A DNA stretch of 64,000 nucleotides from CAVUAF01 sp963739375. GTDB lineage: Bacteria; Acidobacteriota; Terriglobia; Terriglobales; Acidobacteriaceae. Shown here in pieces: positions 11,989-19,829 of this stretch (its first letter is position 1; every line of letters begins with the position of its first letter). Under the pieces are notes generated by a model. It saw only the letters and a program-made list of their open reading frames with translations. It was not told the DNA's origin and did not search any database. The stretch covers positions 186,001 to 250,000 of the forward strand of contig CAVUAF010000017.1 of NCBI GenBank assembly GCA_963739375.1, written 5' to 3'. The position numbers and the translations under genes were made by a program.

Positions 11989-13350
11989 ATGGTCAGCTTC
12001 GCGCTGCTGCGGCTGGTGGCAATCCTGCTCCTGGTGGCCGCCAATGCCTTCTTTGTGGCCGCCGAGTTCGCGCTCGTCAGCGTGCGCGATACTCGCATCC
12101 AGCAGCTCATCCAACAAAAGCGCCTGGGCGCCCGCACGGTGCAGCGTCTGCACCAGCACCTCGACCAGCTGCTCAGCGCCGTGCAGTTCGGCGTCACCCT
12201 CGCCAGCCTTGGCTTGGGCTGGATTGGCGAGCCCACGTTGGCGCACCTGCTCGAACCCTGGTTCGCGGGCATTCCGCACCACCTGGTCTTTGCCCATGGG
12301 GTGGCGGTCGCCCTCGCCTTCATTCTGATCACCTACCTGCACGTCACGCTGGGCGAACTGGTGCCCAAGTCGCTGGCGCTGTATCGCGCGGAAGGTGTGG
12401 CTCTCGCCGTGGCCGGCCCGATCGAAGTTTTCATGACCCTCGCGGCGCCGGCGCTGTTCGTCTTCTCCCGGTCGGCCGGGCTGGTGTTGCGGGTGTTCGG
12501 GACGCACCAGGTGCGCGAAGGCCGCGTCCATTCGCCGGAAGAGCTGAAGATGGTGGTCACCGCCAGCCACCGCGTGGGCCTGCTGCCGGCCATGCAGGAA
12601 GAGACCATCCATCGCACCCTCGAACTCGGCAACCTGACCGTCCGGGAAATCATGGTGCCGCGCCACCAGATCTTCTCCCTGCCCGCCGACCTGCCGCTGG
12701 AAGAGGCGATGGCGCGCATCGTCGAGGACCAGCACTCGCGCGTTCCCGTCTACGACCCGCAGCGCGGCCCCGAGCACATCATCGGCGTGCTGTACGCCAA
12801 AGAGGTCATGCGCTGGATGCAACTGCGCCTGGCGCGCGGCGACCTGTGGGGAGGTCCGCACCTCACCGTCGGCACCGTCATGCGCAGCGTCCTGGTGGTG
12901 CCGGAGACCAAGCCGCTCCCCGACCTGCTGCTGGACTTCAAGACCCGCCGCCGCCACCTCGCCGTGGTGGTCGACGAGTTCGGCTCCACCGCCGGCGTGG
13001 TCACCGTGGAAGACGTGCTGGAGCAGATCGTGGGCGAGATCGAGGACGAGTTCGACGTCACGCCCCCGTTGCCCACCACCCTGAGCGGCCCCATGACGCT
13101 GGAGGGACATGCCACCCTGCGCGACCTTGAAACCCAGTATCATCTCGCCCTGCCGCGCGACCAGGGTTTCGAGACCCTCGCCGGCTTCCTCATGGCCACC
13201 TTGCAGCGCATCCCGCGGCCCGGCGACTTCTTCGACTACGCCAGCCGCCGCTTTACCGTGCTGGAAATGGACGGCCACCGCATCACGCGCGTGCAAGTGG
13301 AACCGCTGGGCGCTCCGCCGGTACAACAGGTGGAAAGGGCAGGGAACTAA
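11989..13350 (+). CDS. CorC/TlyC (HlyC)-family membrane protein with DUF21 and CBS domains
   Basis: A 453-residue protein with an N-terminal DUF21 membrane domain (about 1-180; starts LLRLVAILLLVAANAFFVAAEFALV), two CBS domains (about 205-330) and a C-terminal CorC_HlyC domain (about 345-435, containing VVDEFGSTAGVVTVEDVLEQIVG). This family is linked to magnesium/cobalt efflux or resistance; older names call it haemolysin, which should not be read as toxin activity. CBS domains probably sense adenosine nucleotides. It begins nearly leaderless and is followed by a repeat-filled spacer before dppB. Confidence 0.86.
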   Translation: MVSFALLRLVAILLLVAANAFFVAAEFALVSVRDTRIQQLIQQKRLGARTVQRLHQHLDQLLSAVQFGVTLASLGLGWIGEPTLAHLLEPWFAGIPHHLVFAHGVAVALAFILITYLHVTLGELVPKSLALYRAEGVALAVAGPIEVFMTLAAPALFVFSRSAGLVLRVFGTHQVREGRVHSPEELKMVVTASHRVGLLPAMQEETIHRTLELGNLTVREIMVPRHQIFSLPADLPLEEAMARIVEDQHSRVPVYDPQRGPEHIIGVLYAKEVMRWMQLRLARGDLWGGPHLTVGTVMRSVLVVPETKPLPDLLLDFKTRRRHLAVVVDEFGSTAGVVTVEDVLEQIVGEIEDEFDVTPPLPTTLSGPMTLEGHATLRDLETQYHLALPRDQGFETLAGFLMATLQRIPRPGDFFDYASRRFTVLEMDGHRITRVQVEPLGAPPVQQVERAGN

Positions 13351-13352
13351 AC

Positions 13353-13486
13353 ATTGCCGAATTGCCGAACTGCGGAATTGCCGAATTGGAGCCTACGTGC
13401 AACCGCAAAAGAGGGAATAAAACTCGGCAATTCGGCAATTCCGCACTTCGGTAATTCCGCAGTTCGGCAATGAAAGTAATTCGGCA
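13353..13486. repeat. Inverted pair of short-period repeats (GCCGAATT unit) running into the dppB start
   Basis: The left arm (13353-13389) repeats an ATTGCCGA-like 8-9 nt unit; the right arm (13424-13469) carries the complement, so the pair can fold into a long stem. The last 17 bp (TCGGCAATGAAAGT-) are tandemly duplicated, so that the second copy contains the dppB start codon. The first copy encodes a tiny ORF (MKVIRQ) whose TGA overlaps that ATG. Confidence 0.75.
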
Positions 13487-14410
13487 ATGAAAGTGGTTCG
13501 CTACATCGCCGCGCGCCTCGTCTACATGGTCCCCGTGGTGTGGCTGGTGGTCTCGGTGGTCTTCCTGCTGATCCACCTGGTCCCCGGCGACCCCATCGCG
13601 CAGATGCTGGGGGAAGGCGCCTCGACTGCCGACATCCAGGCGGCGCGCCACGATTTCGGCCTCGACCAGCCGCTCGCCACGCAGTATCTCCACTACTGGC
13701 GCGGGGTGCTGCATGGCGACCTGGGCAAATCGCTGCGCTTCAACCAGCCGGTCACGACGCTCATCCTGGCGCGCTATCCGTTCACCCTGCGCCTGACCTT
13801 CGCGGCCTTGGCGGTGGCGCTGCTGCTGGCCATTCCCGCCGGCGTCCACTCGGCGCGCCGCCGCAACCGCTGGGACGACCGCCTGCTCGGCTTCGTCTCG
13901 CTCCTCGGACTGTCGTTCCCGAACTTCGCGCTCGGCCCCGTCCTCATCCTGTTTTTCGCGATTTATCTCGGCATCCTGCCGGTCTCCGGCGCCGGGACGT
14001 GGCTGCACCTGGTGCTGCCCGCCATCACCCTCGGCGGCGGCCTGGCCGCCATCCTCACCCGCATGGTGCGGACCGCGATGCTGGAGGAACTCGGCCAGGA
14101 CTACATTCGCACCGCGCGCGCCAAGGGACTGCCGGAGCACGTGGTGGTGTATCGCCATGCCCTGCGCAACGCGGCGATTCCAGTCCTCACCGTCGTCGGC
14201 CTGCAGTTTGGCGCGCTGCTCGCCGGCGCCATCGTCACCGAAACCATCTTCTCCTGGCCCGGGCTCGGCCGCCTGACCGTGCAGGCCATCTCCACCCGCG
14301 ATTACTACGTGGTGCAGGGCTGCATCCTCGCCATCGGCTTGACCTACGTCGCGGTGAACTTCTTGACCGACGTGCTTTATTCCGCGGTGAACCCGCGCAT
14401 CCGGCAGTAG
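13487..14410 (+). CDS. dppB: ABC transporter permease, DppB/OppB family
   Basis: A 307-residue inner-membrane permease of the oligopeptide/dipeptide/nickel class. It has six predicted helices, the N-terminal family segment VPGDPIAQMLGE, and the EAA loop (RTARAKGLPEHVVVYRHALR) that docks on an ATPase. The ATG lies inside a repeat unit and no Shine-Dalgarno sequence precedes it; a 6-codon ORF overlapping the start could provide coupling. dppC follows after 8 nt. No substrate-binding protein or ATPase gene lies near, so the substrate cannot be named from context. Confidence 0.86.
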   Translation: MKVVRYIAARLVYMVPVVWLVVSVVFLLIHLVPGDPIAQMLGEGASTADIQAARHDFGLDQPLATQYLHYWRGVLHGDLGKSLRFNQPVTTLILARYPFTLRLTFAALAVALLLAIPAGVHSARRRNRWDDRLLGFVSLLGLSFPNFALGPVLILFFAIYLGILPVSGAGTWLHLVLPAITLGGGLAAILTRMVRTAMLEELGQDYIRTARAKGLPEHVVVYRHALRNAAIPVLTVVGLQFGALLAGAIVTETIFSWPGLGRLTVQAISTRDYYVVQGCILAIGLTYVAVNFLTDVLYSAVNPRIRQ

Positions 14411-14418
14411 ACAGTCCC

Positions 14419-15282
14419 ATGGAAACACGCGCCGCCAACTCGCCCTTCACCACCGCCGCCCGCCGCAATCCCCTTGCGGCGGCGGGCCTGGCACTGATCG
14501 CGCTCTTCTGCGTGTTCGCGGTCTTTGCCCCGCTGCTGGCGCCGCAGGACCCGGCCGCCATCGATCTGCCCGCGCGCCTCATGCGGCCCAGCGCCGCCCA
14601 CTGGTTCGGCACCGACGAACTCGGCCGCGACATCCTCTCCCGCATCATCTTCGGGGCGCGCATTTCCATGCTGGTGGGGGTCAGCGTGGTGGCCGCGTCC
14701 CTCACCCTGGGGCTGATCATCGGCGCCATCGCCGGCTACTACGGCGGGCGCATCGACCGCTTCGTCAACGTCATCGTGATGAACGCCTTCCTGTCCTTTC
14801 CCGGCATTCTGCTGGCCATCGCCTTCGTCGCCTTCGTCGGGCCGGGAATCCTGAACCTGATCGCCGCCCTCGCCCTCGGTGGCTGGGTGGGCTACGCGCG
14901 CCTGGTGCGCGGCCAGGTGCTGGCGACACGCGAGCGCGAGTTCGTGGAGGCGGCGCGCGCTCTCGGCGCCGGCGACCTTCGCATCCTCACGCGCCACATC
15001 CTCCCCAACATCATTCAGCCGGTCATCGTGCAGGGCGCTATCGGGATGGCGGGCGCCGTGCTCGCCGAAGCCACCATGAGCTTCCTCGGCCTCGGCATCA
15101 CTCCCCCAACCGCCAGCTGGGGCTCCATGCTCAACGACGGCCGCTCGCACCTGTTCGATGCCCCGCACCTCGTGCTGTTTCCCGCCGCCGCCGTCATGCT
15201 GGCGGTACTCAGCTTCAATTTCATCGGCGACGCCCTACGCGATTACCTGGATCCGCGCGCGCGGATAGAAGTCGGTCTATAG
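14419..15282 (+). CDS. dppC: ABC transporter permease, DppC/OppC family
   Basis: A 287-residue partner of the preceding permease. I start at the ATG just after the dppB stop; the open frame extends far upstream but only as an out-of-frame shadow. It shows the OppC N-terminal region, the segment HWFGTDELGRDILSRII typical of DppC proteins, about six membrane helices, and an EAA loop (EAARALGAGDLRILTRHILP). Like dppB it has no local ATPase or binding protein; these may be encoded elsewhere. Confidence 0.87.
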   Translation: METRAANSPFTTAARRNPLAAAGLALIALFCVFAVFAPLLAPQDPAAIDLPARLMRPSAAHWFGTDELGRDILSRIIFGARISMLVGVSVVAASLTLGLIIGAIAGYYGGRIDRFVNVIVMNAFLSFPGILLAIAFVAFVGPGILNLIAALALGGWVGYARLVRGQVLATREREFVEAARALGAGDLRILTRHILPNIIQPVIVQGAIGMAGAVLAEATMSFLGLGITPPTASWGSMLNDGRSHLFDAPHLVLFPAAAVMLAVLSFNFIGDALRDYLDPRARIEVGL

Positions 15283-15317
15283 TTTGCGGTGTCGCGCGCC
15301 GGAGAAGGACGCCACCC

Positions 15318-16019
15318 GTGATCAAGAACATTGTCAAGAGCCTCGCGATTGGTTTCGTAACGGGCGTTGTAGCGCTCGTCACGCGCCTGCAATTGGACAT
15401 GACCGTCTACGCGTGGCGCTCTGGCTCGCTGTGGCGCGCGAACACGGCGGTGGGGTTCGATGTCGTGTCGGCTACCCTGCGCGATGTTTACGGCGGACTG
15501 CTGGCGCTCGGTGTGGTGATCCTGGTGGGCACCTACTGCTATCGGCGATTGCGCACCGGGCGACCCGTGCCGCTGCCGCTCGCCGTCGCCAGCTTGTGCT
15601 TTGTCATGGTGGCTGCGTGCGTGGCCTTCCTCCTGAGCTTCGCTCTCTCCCGGTCTGTCCCAGTCCCCGACGAACAGTCTCAAGTACTCATCCTTCTGCC
15701 CCTCATGGCGGCTGTGTTCGTAGGCCCATACGGCTTTTTTGCGGGCTTGCTTGCCGGCGCCTGGTTGAACCAGCGGCTCAATCGTTTTCACTCATTAGCT
15801 GGTTTGCTGCTTAGCGGGGCCGCGGCAGGAGCGCTGTGCGGCGCGCTGGCGATCGAGCTCATAACCGTGTGGGCGGGGTCGTCACGGCCCCTCGCGTTGG
15901 TCGAGCACCTCGCCTTCGCGCTGCTGGGCGGCATCCCAGGAATCGTCTGGGGGACGCTGGCCACGCTCGCCTTCCGCTCGCGCCTGCTCCAACCGACGCC
16001 GCCAGCCTATTCTAAGTAG
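15318..16019 (+). CDS. Multi-pass membrane protein of unknown function
   Basis: A 233-residue protein with about six hydrophobic segments and no recognised family motif. The GTG start follows GGAGAAGGA. Base composition is slightly lower in GC than the permease genes upstream, 36 nt away. Association with the transporter is possible only by position; an integral membrane or transport role is the most that can be said. Confidence 0.55.
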   Translation: MIKNIVKSLAIGFVTGVVALVTRLQLDMTVYAWRSGSLWRANTAVGFDVVSATLRDVYGGLLALGVVILVGTYCYRRLRTGRPVPLPLAVASLCFVMVAACVAFLLSFALSRSVPVPDEQSQVLILLPLMAAVFVGPYGFFAGLLAGAWLNQRLNRFHSLAGLLLSGAAAGALCGALAIELITVWAGSSRPLALVEHLAFALLGGIPGIVWGTLATLAFRSRLLQPTPPAYSK

Positions 16020-16067
16020 CTGCCAGTCAATTACTTACGAGATTTCCACAGCCACCGCCGATTTTGC

Positions 16068-16116
16068 TTGACAAGGCGCATCGCATATTGCAATATGTAC
16101 ATCGCAATTTGCAATA
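16068..16116 (+). promoter_or_regulatory. Promoter with overlapping tandem operator for the XRE regulator
   Basis: TTGACA (16068-16073) is followed at 17 nt by a weak CAATAT -10. The spacer and -10 contain the perfect palindrome ATATTGCAATAT (16085-16096). The 15-nt word TCGCATATTGCAATA (16081) recurs as TCGCAATTTGCAATA (16102), 13 of 15 identical and exactly 21 bp apart, two helix turns. This arrangement suggests cooperative binding by a dimeric repressor, most simply the XRE protein encoded next (autoregulation). Confidence 0.6.
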
Positions 16117-16136
16117 GAACACCAGAAAGCCCCCGC

Positions 16137-16637
16137 ATGAAGCTCGGCGAAAAAATCCGCTACCTGCGCCACGTCGAGGGCACCCTGCGCGGCCTCGGCC
16201 GCGAGATGACCCAGCAGGAGATCGTGCGCGCCGTGCGCAAGGAGCTGGGGGCTTCCATCAGCCAATCGTACTTGTCGCAGATCGAGAGTGGCGCGCGCCC
16301 GCACCTCACCGGCACCTCGCGCACCCTGCTCTCGCGCTTCTTCAAGGTGCACCCCGGCTACCTGGTGGACGACCCGGAAGGCTTCCACACCGAACTCATG
16401 AGCGAGTTGCGCAACGTCGAGGACAAGCTCGACCAGTGGCTCATCAACGGGGGAGAGCGTTTTCGCAAGGACGCGCCGCTGCGCCATGCCCTGTTGCAAC
16501 TGGCGCGGCATGAGGATTCGCGCAAGTGCCTCCTGCTGCTGGGGGCGATTGTCGAAACCCCGGACCTGGTCGACCGGCTGCTGCAGGTGCTGCAACCGCA
16601 GTCCGGCGTGCCCGCGACCCGCGGGCTCTTGGAGTGA
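16137..16637 (+). CDS. XRE-family helix-turn-helix regulator of the flotillin/PspA cassette
   Basis: A 166-residue protein. I start at the ATG giving MKLGEKIRYLRH; the longer frame begins inside the promoter. The N-terminal half is a Cro/CI-type helix-turn-helix with long helix 1-2 linker (MTQQEIVRAVRKELG, then ISQSYLSQIESGARPHLT). The C-terminal half is helical and may dimerise or sense a signal. It is the first gene of a tightly spaced plus-strand set reaching PspA, and a repeated palindromic operator overlaps its promoter, so it probably represses itself and the set. Confidence 0.78.
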   Translation: MKLGEKIRYLRHVEGTLRGLGREMTQQEIVRAVRKELGASISQSYLSQIESGARPHLTGTSRTLLSRFFKVHPGYLVDDPEGFHTELMSELRNVEDKLDQWLINGGERFRKDAPLRHALLQLARHEDSRKCLLLLGAIVETPDLVDRLLQVLQPQSGVPATRGLLE

Positions 16638-16640
16638 GAG

Positions 16641-16736
16641 ATGAACACGTTGAAGTGGATCCAGTTCGCGACCATTTTGCTGTGGACTGTCGCCGCGCTC
16701 TTGAACCTGTACCTGCCGCGGAGGACGCGCCCGTGA
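16641..16736 (+). CDS. 31-residue single-helix membrane protein
   Basis: Starts 3 nt after the regulator stop, with GGAG upstream. The product, MNTLKWIQFATILLW onward, is one hydrophobic helix ending in a basic RRTRP tail, so it should sit in the inner membrane with the tail in the cytoplasm. Spacing within the operon and a good ribosome site support translation. Function unknown; small envelope-stress proteins of this kind often bind larger membrane partners. Confidence 0.55.
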   Translation: MNTLKWIQFATILLWTVAALLNLYLPRRTRP

Positions 16737-16761
16737 CCGCACGCGGTGTCAGGAGGATGCC

Positions 16762-17379
16762 ATGAATTGGGCGGGCTTCTATTTCGTCTCTTTCGTGGTG
16801 GGGTTTGCGCTCACGCTGCTCTCGTTTCTCGCCGGCAGCCTGCACCTGCACCTGCCGCGCCTGCACCTCCACCACGGCCACGTGCACTTCGGGGGACACG
16901 TGCATGGCGGGAGCGGCCTGAACGGGGTCGCGCTGCAGTCGGTGCCGGTGGTGAACTTCTCCACCGTGGTGGCTTTCTTCGCCTGGTTCGGCGGCACCGG
17001 CTACCTGCTGACCCACTACGGCCACGTGCAGGTGGTGCTCGGACTGCTGGTGGCGGTGGCCGGCGGGCTGGCAGGCGCGGGCATCGTGTTCTGGTTCCTG
17101 GCCAAGCTGATCTCGTTCGACCGCGCGCTCGACCTCGCGGACAGCGACCTGGTCGGCGTGATCGGGCACATCAATGTTCCCATCCGTGCCGGCGGGACCG
17201 GCGAGATCGTCTTCTCGCAGGCCGGGACACGGCGCGTCTCCGGCGCCCGCGGCGAGGATGGCGCCTCCATCCCCAAGGGCACGGAGGTGGTGATCACGCG
17301 CTACGAGAAGGGGATCGCCTACGTGCGCCCGTGGGAGGAATTTGCGGGCGAAGACGCCGCTCCGGCGGCGCAGAAGTGA
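16762..17379 (+). CDS. NfeD-like membrane protein with His-rich segment
   Basis: A 205-residue protein preceded by AGGAGG. An N-terminal helix (about 5-27) is followed by a His-rich stretch (about residues 29-52, HLHLPRLHLHHGHVHF) that could bind metal, two further helices (about 70-120), and a soluble C-terminal domain resembling the NfeD OB fold (LVGVIGHINVPIRAGGTGEIVF). NfeD proteins are encoded beside flotillins or SPFH proteases and act with them in membrane domains. The flotillin gene follows one small gene later, which supports the assignment. Confidence 0.75.
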   Translation: MNWAGFYFVSFVVGFALTLLSFLAGSLHLHLPRLHLHHGHVHFGGHVHGGSGLNGVALQSVPVVNFSTVVAFFAWFGGTGYLLTHYGHVQVVLGLLVAVAGGLAGAGIVFWFLAKLISFDRALDLADSDLVGVIGHINVPIRAGGTGEIVFSQAGTRRVSGARGEDGASIPKGTEVVITRYEKGIAYVRPWEEFAGEDAAPAAQK

Positions 17380-17386
17380 GCTGAGT

Positions 17387-17590
17387 ATGGGCAAGCGTTC
17401 GCGGTTGGCGCTGTTTGAGGTCGCGTATTTCACGGTGTTGTTCGACGTGATCTGGCTGACGCACGTCGCGCTCAGCAGGGCACAAGGCCCGCGGGGCTGG
17501 ATGTGGAACGTGGCCGCGCTGCTGGCGGTCATGGCCTTCGGCATCGTGCTGATGCTGCGGCGCCGCCTGTTGGCCGCGGTCACGTCCTGA
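17387..17590 (+). CDS. 67-residue two-helix membrane protein
   Basis: Begins 7 nt after the NfeD-like gene. Two hydrophobic helices (about 10-28 and 40-58) flank a short polar loop; the C-terminus is basic (RRRLLAAVTS). No family recognised. Its position between the NfeD-like and flotillin genes suggests a membrane accessory role. Confidence 0.55.
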   Translation: MGKRSRLALFEVAYFTVLFDVIWLTHVALSRAQGPRGWMWNVAALLAVMAFGIVLMLRRRLLAAVTS

Positions 17591-17641
17591 GGGTTTCGAG
17601 TTTCGCAAGCCGGCGCCGTGTGCGCCGAGAGGAGAAGGGTT

Positions 17642-19105
17642 ATGGACGCTACGTCGGGTGTTTGGGTCATCGTGATGCTGATGGTGCTCACGGTCATGCT
17701 GCTCATGATCGTGCTGACGCAGCTGTACCGCAAAGCCGGGCCGCACCAGGCGCTGGTGGTATACGGCTTCCGCGGCACGCGCGTGATCAGCGGCAGCGGC
17801 ACCGTCATTTTCCCCATGGTCGAAAGCTGCCGCGAGCTTTCGCTGGAGCTGATGTCCTTCGACGTGGCGCCGCAACAGGACCTCTACACCCGCCAGGGCG
17901 TGGCGGTCACGGTGGAGGCGGTGGCGCAGATCAAGGTGAAGAGCGACCGCGAGTCCGTCTTGACCGCGGCCGAGCAGTTCCTCACCAAGTCGCCCGATCA
18001 GCGCGAAGGCCTGATCCGCCTGGTGATGGAAGGCCACCTGCGCGGCATCATCGGCCAGCTCACGGTCGAGGAGATCGTGAAGCAGCCGGAGATGGTGGGC
18101 GACCGCATGCGCTCCACCTGCGCCGACGACATCAACAAGATGGGGCTCGAGGTCATCTCCTTCACCATCAAGGAAGTCCGCGACAAGAACGACTACATCT
18201 CCAACATGGGCAAGCCGGATGTGGCGCGCATCAAGCGCGACGCCGACGTGGCCGGCGCCGAGGCCGATCGCGACACCGCCATCCGGCGCGCCCTGGCCCT
18301 GCGCGAGTCCGCGATTGCCAAGGCCCAGGCCGACCAGGAGCGCGTGCTGGCCGAGACCCTCAGCCTCGCCAAACAGGCTGAGGCGCAACGCGATCTCGAG
18401 GTCAAGCGCGCCCAGTATCTGGAAACCACCAAGCGGCAGCAGGCGCAGGCCGACAAGTCCTACGAGATCCAGACCAACGTCATGCAGCAGCAGGTGACGG
18501 CGGAAGCGGTCAAGGTGCAGCAGGTGGAGAAAGAACAGCAGGTCAAGGTGCAGGAAGCGGAAATCCTGCGCCGCGAAAAGGAGCTGATCGCCACCGTGCT
18601 GAAGCCGGCGGAGATCGAGCGCCGCCGCATCGAGACCCTGGCCGAGGCCGAAAAGCAGCGCCTGATCGTCGAAGCGGAAGGCCACGCCTCGTCGATTCGC
18701 GCCCAGGGCGAAGCCGAAGCCGACATCATCTTCAAGAAGGGCGACGCCGAAGCCCGCGCCATGAACCTCAAAGCCGGGGCCTTCCAGGAATACAACCAGG
18801 CCGCGGTCATCGACAAGCTGCTCACCGGCCTCCCCGAAGTGGTGCGCGCGCTGGCCAGCCCGCTGGCCAACGTCGACAAGATCACCATCGTCTCCACCGG
18901 CGACGCTAGTACCTCCGGCATGCACAAGATCACCGGCGACCTCACCCAGATGGCGGCGCAGGTCCCGGCCCTGGTCGAGACGCTCAGCGGCATGAAACTG
19001 GGCGAACTGTTCAGCAAGGTACGGCTCATCGGCGACAAGGCGCCGGCGCCCGACGCCGGCGGTCCGGCGGCCGGCGAGAAGAAGGCCAAGGGTGCGGGGG
19101 CGTAG
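17642..19105 (+). CDS. Flotillin-family (SPFH/band 7) membrane scaffold protein
   Basis: A 487-residue protein; the ATG follows GAGGAGAAGGG. A single N-terminal membrane helix (about 8-32) precedes an SPFH domain (about 35-200, YRKAGPHQALVVYGFRGTRV) and a long Ala/Glu/Gln-rich coiled coil (about 205-400, with EAEADIIFKKGDAEARAM) as in bacterial FloT/YuaG and YqiK. Such proteins organise fluid membrane microdomains and oligomerise through the coiled coil. Placement after NfeD-like and before SdpI-like and PspA genes points to membrane protection. Confidence 0.88.
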   Translation: MDATSGVWVIVMLMVLTVMLLMIVLTQLYRKAGPHQALVVYGFRGTRVISGSGTVIFPMVESCRELSLELMSFDVAPQQDLYTRQGVAVTVEAVAQIKVKSDRESVLTAAEQFLTKSPDQREGLIRLVMEGHLRGIIGQLTVEEIVKQPEMVGDRMRSTCADDINKMGLEVISFTIKEVRDKNDYISNMGKPDVARIKRDADVAGAEADRDTAIRRALALRESAIAKAQADQERVLAETLSLAKQAEAQRDLEVKRAQYLETTKRQQAQADKSYEIQTNVMQQQVTAEAVKVQQVEKEQQVKVQEAEILRREKELIATVLKPAEIERRRIETLAEAEKQRLIVEAEGHASSIRAQGEAEADIIFKKGDAEARAMNLKAGAFQEYNQAAVIDKLLTGLPEVVRALASPLANVDKITIVSTGDASTSGMHKITGDLTQMAAQVPALVETLSGMKLGELFSKVRLIGDKAPAPDAGGPAAGEKKAKGAGA

Positions 19106-19114
19106 GAGGCTGAC

Positions 19115-19759
19115 ATGAAACGCACCTACTTTTCGTTCGCGGGGGTGATCGTGGTGGCGGCGCTGCTGCTGGGGCTCGCCCTCTATCCCTCGCTCCCCGA
19201 CCGGGTGCCGGTGCACTGGAACGCGCAGGGCGTCGCCGATGGATATGGCCCGAAGTTGCAGGCGGTGCTCCTGCTGCCCGGCATCATGGCGGCGATCACG
19301 CTGTTGTTCGCGACGCTGCCCTGGCTTTCGCCGCGGCATTTCGAGGTGAACGACGGGCGGCCGGCGTATTTGCAGATCATGCTCGTGCTGCTGGTGGCGA
19401 TGGTCGGCCTGCAGGGCGTCACGCTGTCGGCCGCGCTGGGGCAGCACTTCGACATGGCGCGCGCGGTGCTCGCCGGCATTTGCCTGATGTTCGCCGGCAT
19501 GGCCATCTTCCTGCCGGGCCTGCCGCGCAACTTCTACGTCGGCGTGCGCACCCCGTGGACGCTGGCTGACGAGCGCGTCTGGCAGGCAACCCACCGCTTT
19601 GCGGCGCGGACCTTCCTCTTCGGAGGCCTCGCGGGCATCGCTTTCGCGCTGCTCCCGCGACCGCACGCGGCGATGGTTGCCTTGGGCGCAGGCGCGCTGG
19701 CGCCCGTCGTTCATTCGTTGGTCTATTACAAGCACCTGGAGCACAAGGGTCAGCTGTGA
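19115..19759 (+). CDS. SdpI-like / DUF1648 membrane protein
   Basis: A 214-residue protein with about six membrane helices. The first loop holds the DUF1648 signature (LPDRVPVHWNAQGVADGYG), and the C-terminal part resembles SdpI (GLPRNFYVGVRTPWTLADERVWQATHRFA). In Bacillus, SdpI is an immunity and signalling protein against the killing factor SdpC; most homologues in other phyla are uncharacterised. AGGAGG lies 5 nt before the ATG, 9 nt after the flotillin stop. No toxin gene is apparent nearby. Confidence 0.83.
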   Translation: MKRTYFSFAGVIVVAALLLGLALYPSLPDRVPVHWNAQGVADGYGPKLQAVLLLPGIMAAITLLFATLPWLSPRHFEVNDGRPAYLQIMLVLLVAMVGLQGVTLSAALGQHFDMARAVLAGICLMFAGMAIFLPGLPRNFYVGVRTPWTLADERVWQATHRFAARTFLFGGLAGIAFALLPRPHAAMVALGAGALAPVVHSLVYYKHLEHKGQL

Positions 19760-19829
19760 GACGGATCGGTACCGGCGCTCTCGGGCCGGCGGTCAACGCA
19801 AGTCATCGTGAGAAAGGAAGAGGTGATGT

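Noticed and set aside
11989..13350. Haemolysin
   Set aside because: The TlyC/HlyC label is historic; the DUF21-CBS-CorC layout indicates an ion-transport-related membrane protein, not a toxin.
16068..16137. N-terminal extension of the XRE regulator from a TTG at 16068
   Set aside because: That TTG is the -35 box (TTGACA), and the extension would be encoded by the operator.
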